Positions 1-5,320 of a stretch of 5,341 nucleotides of DNA are shown one piece after another (the stretch's first letter is position 1; the number at the start of each line of letters is the position of its first letter). The stretch covers positions 1 through 5,341 of the forward strand of contig JAGWRL010000294.1 in assembly GCA_028876585.1 (NCBI GenBank), given 5' to 3'. Both the position numbers and the translations under genes were made by a program. The notes under the pieces were generated by a model that worked only from the letters and a program-made list of their open reading frames with translations, was not told the origin of the DNA and ran no database searches. This stretch comes from Pseudomonadota bacterium. GTDB lineage: Bacteria > Pseudomonadota > Alphaproteobacteria > Rhizobiales > Beijerinckiaceae.

Positions 1-154
1 GGTCAACCGGCTGCCGAAGACGCGCTCGGGCAAGATTTTGCGCGGCACGATGAAGAAGATCGCCGATCAGGAGGCCTGGACGGCGCCGGCGACGATCGAG
101 GACATGGGCGTGCTGGAGGAGATCAAGGCGGCGATCGCGGCCAGGGGGTTGTAG
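1..154 (+). CDS. prpE: propionyl-CoA synthetase (AMP-forming acyl-CoA synthetase), C-terminal 50 residues only
   Basis: This is the 3' end of a gene that enters from the left edge. Reading from base 2 gives 50 residues and a TAG stop at 152-154. They begin VNRLPKTRSGKILRGTMKKI. PKTRSGK is the A10 motif of the adenylate-forming acyl-CoA synthetases, and its last lysine (codon at 32-34) is the catalytic lysine needed for adenylation, which is also the usual site of regulatory lysine acetylation. The sequence after the motif, with IADQEAW and a PATIED stretch, is more like propionate-CoA ligases (PrpE/ACSS3 group) than acetyl-CoA synthetase, which usually reads KIMRRILRKIA here. The enzyme would convert propionate, ATP and CoA to propionyl-CoA in the cytoplasm. 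It converges on higA, with a hairpin between them. The superfamily call is firm. The propionate preference is inferred from a short tail, and a related short-chain acyl-CoA synthetase is possible. Confidence 0.8.
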   Translation, partial: VNRLPKTRSGKILRGTMKKIADQEAWTAPATIEDMGVLEEIKAAIAARGL

Positions 155-160
155 GCGCGG

Positions 161-186
161 GGCGGCGGCGCCGTCTCGCCGCCGCC
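161..186. terminator. GC-rich hairpin between convergent prpE and higA
   Basis: A perfect 10-base-pair inverted repeat has arms GGCGGCGGCG at 161-170 and CGCCGCCGCC at 177-186, with a 6-base loop CCGTCT. It fills nearly all of the 32-base gap between the prpE stop (154) and the higA stop (187-189), so it could end transcription from both sides. No T-tract follows on either strand, so it is not a classical intrinsic terminator. Its position is the main argument. Simple GGC repetition could produce the same palindrome by chance. Confidence 0.5.
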
Positions 187-483
187 TCAGGCCGCCTGCC
201 GGGGCGAAATCGCGGCGAGCTTGTCGGCCAGCCGCTCGGCCTCGATCTCCAGATCGTATTGCGTCTGCATGTTCATGAACCAGCGGGAATCAACGTCGAA
301 ATAACGCCCGAGACGCAGCGCCAACGCGGCGGTGACGCCCTGCTCGCCCCGGCAGATTCCGTTGATGCGGCTGCGGGGCACGCCAATCGCCTTCGCCAGC
401 GCATAGACCGAGAGGCCCATCGGCTCCAAAAATTCCGTCTTCAACACTTCGCCGGGATGCGGCAGTTCGATTTCGCGCGCCAT
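187..483 (-). CDS. higA: HigA-type antitoxin, XRE-family DNA-binding protein
   Basis: This 98-residue protein has the typical order of the HigA addiction-module antidote family. It starts with HPGEVLKTEFLEPMGLS at residues 9-25, followed by a Cro/C1-type helix-turn-helix at about 24-44 (ALAKAIGVPRSRINGICRG). After that comes the conserved TAALALRLGRYFDVDSRWFM segment at 51-70, and then a short charged tail. It should bind and neutralise HigB and, with HigB, repress their common promoter at the palindrome 783-803. The ATG at 483 is chosen over a longer reading from 573 for three reasons: a GAGG ribosome site lies 8 bases upstream, family members begin here, and the extra 30 codons would overlap higB. 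It lies 10 bases downstream of higB, in the toxin-first order normal for higBA. Length and composition are normal and I see no sign of decay. Confidence 0.92.
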   Translation of the reverse strand: MAREIELPHPGEVLKTEFLEPMGLSVYALAKAIGVPRSRINGICRGEQGVTAALALRLGRYFDVDSRWFMNMQTQYDLEIEAERLADKLAAISPRQAA

Positions 484-491
484 GGGGACAG

Positions 492-495
492 CCTC
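492..495 (-). promoter_or_regulatory. higA ribosome binding site overlapping the higB stop codon
   Basis: On the minus strand GAGG (495-492) lies 8 bases before the higA ATG. Its first two bases are the last two of the higB TGA (496-494). This settles the 98-residue start of higA and suggests translational coupling: ribosomes ending on higB are placed to restart on higA. Confidence 0.65.
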
Positions 496-775
496 AATGA
501 TAGTCGACAAGCTCGACGTCATGCGCCTCGCCGTCCCGCCAAACGAAGCACAGCCGCCATTGGTCGTTGACACGGATGGAATGCTGGCCGGCGCGGTCGC
601 CGGATAGCGCCTCCAGCCGATTGCCCGGCGGAACGCGCAGATCCTCCAGCCGGGTGACGGTATCGAGCATGAACAGCTTCATCACCGCGCGCCTCGCGAC
701 GTCGCCCGGCAACCCCTTGGGCGCCTCGCCGCGCTGAAGCGCGCGCGTGCGCTTGTCGCGAAAGCTGCGGATCAC
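494..775 (-). CDS. higB: HigB-type toxin, RelE/ParE-superfamily mRNA interferase
   Basis: This 93-residue protein matches the HigB (plasmid maintenance killer) family across its length: IRSFRDK at the start, LEDLRVPPGNRLEAL at 43-57, GDRAGQHSIRVNDQWRLCF at 59-77 and a terminal DYH at 91-93. Family members cleave mRNA on the translating ribosome, slowing growth when free of HigA. The terminal Asp-Tyr-His matches residues essential in Proteus vulgaris HigB. By eye the position of Proteus His54 is Glu55 here, which seems common in the chromosomal GraT-like subgroup. The start is GTG at 775-773, because an in-frame TAG at 790-788 and no other upstream start leave no alternative. There is no Shine-Dalgarno sequence, and the likely promoter is so close that the mRNA may be leaderless. 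It lies 46 bases downstream of mctP on the same strand and ends 10 bases before higA. The frame is intact. Confidence 0.92.
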   Translation of the reverse strand: MIRSFRDKRTRALQRGEAPKGLPGDVARRAVMKLFMLDTVTRLEDLRVPPGNRLEALSGDRAGQHSIRVNDQWRLCFVWRDGEAHDVELVDYH

Positions 776-781
776 AAGAAA

Positions 782-810
782 AGCGTACTATAAACTAGTA
801 CGCCCGTCAA
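782..810 (-). promoter_or_regulatory. probable higBA promoter
   Basis: On the minus strand a good -35 box TTGACG (810-805) is followed after 17 bases by TACGCT (787-782), a weak -10. This would start transcription at about 775, the first base of the higB GTG. An alternative -10, TATAGT (792-787), matches the consensus at 5 of 6 positions but is only 12 bases from that -35; it would start at about 780. Either way the operator overlaps the core promoter and the leader is absent or only a few bases. The -35 lies just after the mctP stop. Confidence 0.5.
783..803. promoter_or_regulatory. higBA operator palindrome
   Basis: A perfect inverted repeat has arms GCGTACTA (783-790) and TAGTACGC (796-803) around the 5-base spacer TAAAC. 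It sits 7 bases upstream of the higB GTG in an AT-richer pocket. HigA antitoxins bind GTAC-containing dyads of this kind, one HigA dimer per dyad, so this is the expected autoregulatory site. Bound protein would cover the -10 region. The symmetry is directly visible, and binding by HigA is inferred from family behaviour. Confidence 0.8.
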
Positions 811-821
811 GGCCGCGCCCC

Positions 822-2393
822 TCAATCCAGATAATCCTCCGGCCTGGTCTCGTCGGGCGCCTTCGAGCGCATCACTAGCGACAGCAGCGTCGCGATGGCG
901 ATGTTGAGCAGCACCGAGGTCAGGCCGTTATAGGCGGCGAAGCCCAGGTGGCTGTCGAGCGGGCCGAGGAACGGCGCGTCCCAGGCCAGCTTGTGCACCG
1001 GCACCCAGTTGATCGAGCCATCGGCTTGCGGCGCGTAGGAGAGCGCTCCGCCGACGACGATGCCGACCGCCCAGCCGATGAACAGCGCCCAGCCGCTAAA
1101 CCAGCGGGTGAACAGGCCGAAGATCAGCGCGGGGAAGATTTGAATCATCGCCACGCCGCCGAGCAGTTGCAGGTCGAGCGCGTATTTCGTCGGCACGAAG
1201 AAGATCACCAGCAGCGCGCCGATCTTGACGATCAGCGACACCAGCTTGGCGACCACCGATTCCTCGGCCGGCGTCATGCCGGGATGGATGAACGGCTTCC
1301 ATACGTTGCGGGTGAAGGTGTTGGCGGCGCCGATCGACATCACCGCCGCCGGCACCAGCGCGCCCAGCGCGATCGCCGAGAAGCAGAAGCCGGCGAACCA
1401 GTCGGGAAACGCCCACAGCACCAGTTGCGGCACCGCGTCGGTCGGCGAATTGACCTTCACCCCCGCCGCGATCGCCATCATGCCGAGCAGCGCGATCAGC
1501 CCGAGCACGAAGGAATAGGCCGGCAGCGTCATGGTGTTGAAGCGGATCGCGCGGCCGGAGGAAGCGGCGAGCGTGCCGGTCAAGGCGTGCGGATACATGA
1601 ACAGCGCCATCGCCGAGCCGATGGCGAGCGTGATGTAGGGGCCGACCTGCGACTGCGCCAGCGTCAGGCCGGCGGCGGGAACCTTGCCGGCCGCGACCTT
1701 GGCGGCGTAGACGTCGGCGGCGGTCGAGAAGATTTTGCCCCAGCCGCCGAGCTCGTAAGGGATCACGATCACGGCGGCGATGACGAACACATAGATCATC
1801 GCATCCTTGACGAAGGCGATCAGCGCCGGCGCCCGCAATCCGCTGCGGTAAGTGTAAAGCGCCAGGATGACGAAGGCGATGGTGATCGGCGCATGGGCGT
1901 AGATCCCGACGCCCGAGAAGCCAAGCGCGCCGATGACCTTCTCCAGCCCGACCAGTTGCAGCGCGATATAGGGCATGGTGGCGACGAGGCCGGTCAGCGC
2001 CACCGCAAGCTCCAGCGGCCGGTTGCCGTAACGGCCGAGGATGAAATCGGCCGCGGTCATATAATGATGCTTGTGGGTGACCGCCCACAGCCGCGGCATC
2101 GTCAGATAGAGGAAGGGATAGATGATGATCGTATAGGGCACGGCGAAGAAGCCGAGCGCGCCGACGCCATAGACCAGCGCCGGCACGGCGATCACGGTAT
2201 AGGCGGTGTAGAGGTCGCCGCCGAGCAGGAACCACGTCACCCACGGCCCGAACTGGCGCCCGCCCAGGCCCCATTCGCCGATCGAATCGAGGCTGGCGCG
2301 CTTCCAGTTGGCCGCGAGGAAGCCCATCACGGTGACCAGCGCGAAAAAGAACACGAATACGCTGGTCGCGACGACGTTGAGATGATCGAACAT
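822..2393 (-). CDS. mctP: sodium:solute symporter (SSS family), MctP-like monocarboxylate uptake permease
   Basis: This 523-residue polytopic inner-membrane protein has the length and layout of the SSS family, with about 13 transmembrane helices. Clear ones lie near residues 8-28, 50-75, 80-100, 128-150, 168-182, 192-212, 250-268, 291-311, 333-356, 382-400, 408-428, 433-450 and 488-507. The family-typical GLGGRQFGPW (42-51) precedes helix 2, which holds LGGDLYTAYT (57-66). PAAVMSIGAANTFTRNVW (348-365) fits the sodium-site helix, with Ala350 and Ser353 kept but Ile354 where PutP has Thr. Overall it most resembles rhizobial MctP, which takes up lactate, pyruvate, propionate, acetate and alanine. 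Substrate is therefore inferred, and other organic acids are possible. The ATG at 2393 lies 4 bases after the DUF3311 gene, with GGAG 8 bases upstream. higB follows after 46 bases on the same strand, with no clear terminator. The nearby prpE would suit a propionate or acetate role. Confidence 0.88.
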   Translation of the reverse strand: MFDHLNVVATSVFVFFFALVTVMGFLAANWKRASLDSIGEWGLGGRQFGPWVTWFLLGGDLYTAYTVIAVPALVYGVGALGFFAVPYTIIIYPFLYLTMPRLWAVTHKHHYMTAADFILGRYGNRPLELAVALTGLVATMPYIALQLVGLEKVIGALGFSGVGIYAHAPITIAFVILALYTYRSGLRAPALIAFVKDAMIYVFVIAAVIVIPYELGGWGKIFSTAADVYAAKVAAGKVPAAGLTLAQSQVGPYITLAIGSAMALFMYPHALTGTLAASSGRAIRFNTMTLPAYSFVLGLIALLGMMAIAAGVKVNSPTDAVPQLVLWAFPDWFAGFCFSAIALGALVPAAVMSIGAANTFTRNVWKPFIHPGMTPAEESVVAKLVSLIVKIGALLVIFFVPTKYALDLQLLGGVAMIQIFPALIFGLFTRWFSGWALFIGWAVGIVVGGALSYAPQADGSINWVPVHKLAWDAPFLGPLDSHLGFAAYNGLTSVLLNIAIATLLSLVMRSKAPDETRPEDYLD

Positions 2394-2397
2394 CGGC

Positions 2398-2568
2398 TCA
2401 GCTCCGGCGCATACGGTCGGCGGCGTAGAGGCCGAGCGCTGAGACGGGAACCAGCGCGAGCTGGAGCCAGTAGAACAGCGGCATGCCCAGAACCTGCGGA
2501 TCGACCCTGTTGTACAGCGGCGCCCAAAGCGCGAGCAGGCTCGGAACGAACATCAACAGATATTTCAT
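2398..2568 (-). CDS. small DUF3311-family membrane protein, symporter-associated
   Basis: This 56-residue protein begins MKYLLMFVPSLLALWAPLYN and continues RVDPQVLGMPLFYWLQLALV, ending ADRMRRS. The WAPLYNRVDP and G-P-FYW pattern is that of DUF3311, a family of short two-helix bacterial membrane proteins usually encoded directly before sodium:solute symporters. Helices lie at about residues 3-18 and 31-50, and the basic tail fits a cytoplasmic end by the positive-inside rule. The stop lies 4 bases before the mctP ATG, so the two form an operon. By analogy with other small proteins paired with symporters it may be an accessory or stabilising subunit, but its function is not established. The ATG at 2568 is preferred because family members start this way. 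In-frame TTG (2574) and GTG (2577) are alternatives, and no good ribosome site precedes any of them. AGGGAGG at 2600-2594 is too distant unless the leader folds. Confidence 0.85.
   Translation of the reverse strand: MKYLLMFVPSLLALWAPLYNRVDPQVLGMPLFYWLQLALVPVSALGLYAADRMRRS
2402..2405 (-). promoter_or_regulatory. mctP ribosome binding site inside the DUF3311 gene
   Basis: GGAG (2405-2402 on the minus strand) lies within the last codons of the upstream small gene, 8 bases before the mctP ATG (2393-2391). With only 4 bases between stop and start, this indicates coupled translation of the two membrane proteins. Confidence 0.65.
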
Positions 2569-2647
2569 GGCCAACACGCGGCCGCCGCCGCGCCCTCCCT
2601 GCTGTCTCGATAACGAAAAGCGCAGGCGCGGTCGAGGGGTTGGCCAT
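2567..2647 (-). promoter_or_regulatory. possible leader hairpin covering the DUF3311 start codon
   Basis: A perfect 9-base inverted repeat, ATGGCCAAC (2567-2575) and GTTGGCCAT (2639-2647), encloses a second perfect 7-base pair, CCGCGCC (2588-2594) and GGCGCGG (2625-2631). In a minus-strand transcript these nest into one long stem-loop whose outer 3' arm contains AU of the DUF3311 start codon. The SD-like AGGGAGG (2600-2594) is partly in the inner stem. This could restrain translation of the operon. Such repeats can arise by chance in DNA this rich in GC, so the call is tentative. Confidence 0.35.
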
Positions 2648-2706
2648 CCCGGCGCTGCGGAATCCGCGATCGGCGGCTGCGATTCGGATTTGCGCGGCGC
2701 CGCAAC

Positions 2707-2734
2707 ATATTAAGTGATGTTTACACGGCCTAAA
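2707..2734 (-). promoter_or_regulatory. weak candidate promoter for the DUF3311-mctP operon
   Basis: The 206-base gap between the divergent DUF3311 and tetR genes is AT-richer at 2700-2780. On the minus strand TAATAT (2712-2707) could serve as a -10, with TTTAGG (2734-2729) 16 bases upstream as a poor -35. Transcripts would start near 2700 with a leader of about 130 bases. A short inverted repeat GTTTA (2719-2723) and TAAAC (2731-2735) lies across the spacer and -35. No convincing plus-strand promoter for tetR was found. Confidence 0.25.
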
Positions 2735-2754
2735 CGCCTTCGAATTGGCGGCAA

Positions 2755-2779
2755 TTCATGCAAATGTCGTTTGCATGAA
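2755..2779. promoter_or_regulatory. inverted repeat over the tetR start, probable TetR operator
   Basis: A perfect 10-base inverted repeat has arms TTCATGCAAA (2755-2764) and TTTGCATGAA (2770-2779) with the 5-base spacer TGTCG. It is the strongest dyad in the window and has the size typical of TetR-family operators. The right arm contains the tetR ATG (2775-2777). A bound dimer would block initiation or early elongation of its own gene. The symmetry is seen directly, and binding by the neighbouring regulator is inferred. Confidence 0.7.
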
Positions 2780-3341
2780 CATTGCTTTGCGCTCCACTTA
2801 CCATCACGGCAATCTCGGGCCCGCCTTGATTGCGGCGGCGCGTCAGTTGCTTGACGCGAGCGGCCCCGGCGCGGTCAGCCTGCGCGAGGCGGCGCGGCGC
2901 GTCGGCGTCTCCGCCACCGCAACCTATCGGCATTTCAACGACAAAGACCATTTGCTGGCGGCGGTCGCCGCCGAGGGCTACCGCGAATTCGCCGAGCGTC
3001 TGCGCGCCGCCGAGGCCGGCGCGGACGGGTTTTCCGGCGTGGGCGCGGCCTATATCGAATTCGCGCTGGAGCATCCGGGCCTGTTCCGCCTGATGTTCGG
3101 GCCGCTGCTGCGCGAGCGCGAGCAATATCCCGATCTCGGCGCGGCGGCCGACAGCGCGTTCGAAGCTTTGCTGCTGGGCGCGCAACGGTTCGTCAAAGGC
3201 CCCGACGACGACGCCGAATCGGTCGCCTATGCGGCGTGGTCGTTCGCGCATGGCTTGGCGCGGCTGGTGCTCGACGACGTGATTCCGCGCGAACGCGCGC
3301 TCAAAGTATGCAGCGCGTTCCTGTTCGGCCGCACGGCCTGA
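2775..3341 (+). CDS. TetR/AcrR-family transcriptional regulator with C-terminal WHG domain
   Basis: This 188-residue cytoplasmic regulator starts with STYHHGNLGPALIAAARQLL (residues 7-26), the hallmark first helix of a large TetR subgroup. The DNA-binding helix-turn-helix follows at about 34-54 (SLREAARRVGVSATATYRHF). The C-terminal ligand domain has YIEFALEHPGLFRLMFGP at about 93-110 and W155-S-F-A-H-G, the motif that names the WHG type. The ligand is unknown. The ATG at 2775 is chosen over an in-frame TTG at 2745 because it is ATG, begins just before the conserved YHHGNL, and the added ten residues have no family character. Neither has a clear ribosome site, so initiation may be weak or leaderless. 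The gene is divergent from DUF3311-mctP and converges on dxs. An inverted repeat over its start suggests autorepression. Control of the transporter operon is plausible but unproven, since the dyad is about 190 bases from that operon's first codon. Confidence 0.9.
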   Translation: MNIALRSTYHHGNLGPALIAAARQLLDASGPGAVSLREAARRVGVSATATYRHFNDKDHLLAAVAAEGYREFAERLRAAEAGADGFSGVGAAYIEFALEHPGLFRLMFGPLLREREQYPDLGAAADSAFEALLLGAQRFVKGPDDDAESVAYAAWSFAHGLARLVLDDVIPRERALKVCSAFLFGRTA

Positions 3342-3356
3342 GCCGGCCGCTCAGGC
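3336..3356. terminator. hairpin spanning both stop codons of convergent tetR and dxs
   Basis: A perfect 8-base inverted repeat has arms GCCTGAGC (3336-3343) and GCTCAGGC (3349-3356) with loop CGGCC. It includes the tetR TGA (3339-3341) in one arm and the dxs stop (3353-3351) in the other. The genes are only 9 bases apart, so this is the sole place for a shared terminator. There is no T-tract, so strength and mechanism are uncertain. Confidence 0.45.
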
Positions 3357-5306
3357 GCGCAGCGTTCCCGCTTTCGCCGCCACATCCAGCTTCTTGACCG
3401 ACGAACCCAGCACGTCGAGCACGCGCGCGACGATCGCTTCGGCGTCGAGCCCGGCCTGCGCGTAAAGCTTCTCCGGCTTGTCCTGATCCTGGTAGCGGTC
3501 GGGCAGCGTCAGGGTGCGCACCTTCAGGCCCTTGTCGAACCGTCCCGCCTCCGCCAGCAGCGTCAGCACATGCGCGCCGAAGCCGCCGACGGCGCCCTCT
3601 TCGAGCGTCAGCAGCACTTCATGCGTGTCGGCGAGCTTGAGGATCAGCTCGCGGTCGAGCGGCTTGGCGAAGCGCGCATCGGCGACGGTGATCGACAGGC
3701 CGCGCTCCTCAAGCTCCTCGGCCGCCTTCAGCGCCTCGGCGAGCCGCGTGCCGAGCGACAGCAGCGCGACGCGCGACCCTTGCCGCACCACCCGGCCCTT
3801 GCCGATCTCCAGCGCCACGCCATGCTCGGGCAATTCGATCCCTACCCCCTCGCCGCGCGGATAGCGCAGCGCGATCGGGCCGGAATCGTGGGCGGCGCAG
3901 GTCGCCACCATATGCTTGAGTTCGGCCTCGTCCGCCGCCGCCATCACCACCATGTTGGGCAGGCAGGCGAGATAGGCGATGTCGAACGCCCCCGCATGGG
4001 TCGCGCCGTCCGCGCCGACCAGGCCGGCGCGGTCGATGGCGAAGCGCACGGGAAGGTTCTGCAACGCGACATCATGCACGAGCTGGTCGTAGCCGCGTTG
4101 CAGGAAGGTCGAATAGATCGCGCAGAACGGCTTGTAGCCCTCGGTCGCCATGCCGGCGGCGAAGGTCACAGCGTGCTGCTCGGCGATGCCGACGTCGAAG
4201 GTGCGGTCGGGATAGGCCTTGCCGAACGTATCGAGTCCGGTGCCGGACGGCATCGCGGCGGTGATCGCGACGATCTTGGGATCGCGCGAGGCCTCGTCGA
4301 CCAGCGCGTCGGCGAACACCTTGGTGTATTGCGGCGCATTGGCCTTGGGCTTGTCCTGCTTGCCGGTGACGACGTCGAACGCGTTGACGCCGTGATATTT
4401 GTCGTTGGCGGCCTCCGCCGGCCCATAGCCCTTGCCCTTGCGCGTGACGACATGGACCAGCACCGGGCCCTTCTGCTCCTTCACGTTGCGCAGGATCGGC
4501 AGCAGATGGTCGAGGTTGTGGCCGTCGATCGGGCCGACATAGTAGAAGCCGAGTTCCTCGAACAGCGTGCCGCCGCCGATGACGATGCCGCGGCCGTATT
4601 CCTCGGCCTGCTTGGCGCCCTTGTACATGAACTGCGGCAGGTGCTTGGCGAGTTGCTTGGCGTAATCGCGCAGCGAAAGCCAAGTGCGGCTGGAGGCGAG
4701 ACGCGCCAGATAGGCCGACAGCGCCCCGACCGGCGGGGCGATCGACATGTTGTTGTCGTTGAGGATGACGATGAGGCGCGATCCCCGCGCGCCAGCGTTG
4801 TTCATCGCCTCATAGGCCATGCCCGCCGACATGGCGCCGTCGCCGATCACCGAAATCACATTGTTGTTGCGCCCGTCGAGATCGCGCGCCACCGCCATGC
4901 CGAGGCCGGCGGAGATCGAGGTGGAGGAATGTGCTGCGCCAAACGCATCGTACTGGCTCTCGGCCCGCTTGGTGAAACCAGAGAGGCCTCCGCCCTGACG
5001 CAGGGTGCGGATGCGGTCGCGCCGGCCCGTGAGGATCTTGTGCGGATAGGCCTGGTGACCAACGTCCCAGTTCAGGCGGTCGCGCGGCGTATCAAACACC
5101 CTGTGCAGCGCGACGGTCAGTTCCACGACACCGAGACCTGCTCCCAGATGTCCGCCCGTCACCGACACGGCATCGATCGTCTCCCGCCGCAGCTCGTCGA
5201 CGAGCTGGCGCAGGTCCTTCTCGGGAAGCCGGCGCACATCATGCGGCGTCAACACCCGATCGAGGAGCGGTGTCTTGGAAGCGGTCTGTACACGAAACGC
5301 CGCCAT
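3351..5306 (-). CDS. dxs: 1-deoxy-D-xylulose-5-phosphate synthase (DXS)
   Basis: This cytoplasmic thiamine-diphosphate enzyme condenses pyruvate with glyceraldehyde 3-phosphate to form DXP. That is the first and often limiting step of the MEP isoprenoid pathway, and DXP is also a precursor for thiamine and pyridoxal. In the 651-residue form chosen here, catalytic His53 lies in [10 protein letters not shown]. The thiamine-binding motif is GDG (155-157) to NDN (183-185). The proton-relay Glu376 is in [10 protein letters not shown]. The substrate-binding Arg426, Asp433, His437 and Arg484 match E. coli Arg420, Asp427, His431 and Arg478 with a constant offset of 6. Domain order is N-terminal TPP, central transketolase-like and C-terminal. 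All key residues are present. The ATG at 5306 is preferred over one at 5330 because GAGG/GGAG precedes it and family members start near MAAF or later. A tail of about 20 residues ([12 protein letters not shown]) is slightly longer than usual. The upstream neighbour is outside the window. Confidence 0.97.
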   Translation of the reverse strand: MAAFRVQTASKTPLLDRVLTPHDVRRLPEKDLRQLVDELRRETIDAVSVTGGHLGAGLGVVELTVALHRVFDTPRDRLNWDVGHQAYPHKILTGRRDRIRTLRQGGGLSGFTKRAESQYDAFGAAHSSTSISAGLGMAVARDLDGRNNNVISVIGDGAMSAGMAYEAMNNAGARGSRLIVILNDNNMSIAPPVGALSAYLARLASSRTWLSLRDYAKQLAKHLPQFMYKGAKQAEEYGRGIVIGGGTLFEELGFYYVGPIDGHNLDHLLPILRNVKEQKGPVLVHVVTRKGKGYGPAEAANDKYHGVNAFDVVTGKQDKPKANAPQYTKVFADALVDEASRDPKIVAITAAMPSGTGLDTFGKAYPDRTFDVGIAEQHAVTFAAGMATEGYKPFCAIYSTFLQRGYDQLVHDVALQNLPVRFAIDRAGLVGADGATHAGAFDIAYLACLPNMVVMAAADEAELKHMVATCAAHDSGPIALRYPRGEGVGIELPEHGVALEIGKGRVVRQGSRVALLSLGTRLAEALKAAEELEERGLSITVADARFAKPLDRELILKLADTHEVLLTLEEGAVGGFGAHVLTLLAEAGRFDKGLKVRTLTLPDRYQDQDKPEKLYAQAGLDAEAIVARVLDVLGSSVKKLDVAAKAGTLRA

Positions 5307-5312
5307 CGAGTG

Positions 5313-5320
5313 CCCTCTCC
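5313..5320 (-). promoter_or_regulatory. dxs ribosome binding site deciding the start
   Basis: On the minus strand GGAGAGGG (5320-5313) gives GAGG 7 bases and GGAG 10 bases before the ATG at 5306-5304. No comparable site precedes the in-frame ATG at 5330-5328, which is 11 bases from the window edge. The shorter 651-residue protein is therefore the better call. Confidence 0.75.

Noticed and set aside
484..573. A 30-residue N-terminal extension of HigA
   Set aside because: It overlaps the higB coding end, does not look like HigA, and the ATG at 483 has a GAGG site at proper spacing.
1096..2274. A 392-codon minus-strand open frame within mctP
   Set aside because: It is the shifted frame of mctP, Arg-rich and without transmembrane pattern or family motif.
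2327..2647. A 106-codon minus-strand frame overlapping DUF3311 and the start of mctP
   Set aside because: It runs out of frame through two recognisable genes, has no family resemblance and no ribosome site.
2694..2703. Short palindrome GCGGCGCCGC in the mctP-tetR intergenic region
   Set aside because: It is a simple GC-rich palindrome, common by chance at this base composition, and is not tied to any start or promoter.
948..2717. A 589-codon open frame on the plus strand opposite mctP
   Set aside because: Its product is an unstructured mix of Arg, His, Asp, Glu and Gly, as expected from the antisense frame of a GC-rich membrane protein gene. The minus-strand reading gives a full-length SSS symporter with its own ribosome site.
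2745..2774. A TTG start adding 10 residues to the TetR regulator
   Set aside because: It has no ribosome site and no family-like sequence. The ATG at 2775 is the simpler start, although the TTG cannot be fully excluded because the ATG also lacks a clear ribosome site.
4072..4683. A 203-codon minus-strand frame within dxs
   Set aside because: It is a shifted-frame shadow of dxs with Arg/Gln-rich low-complexity content.
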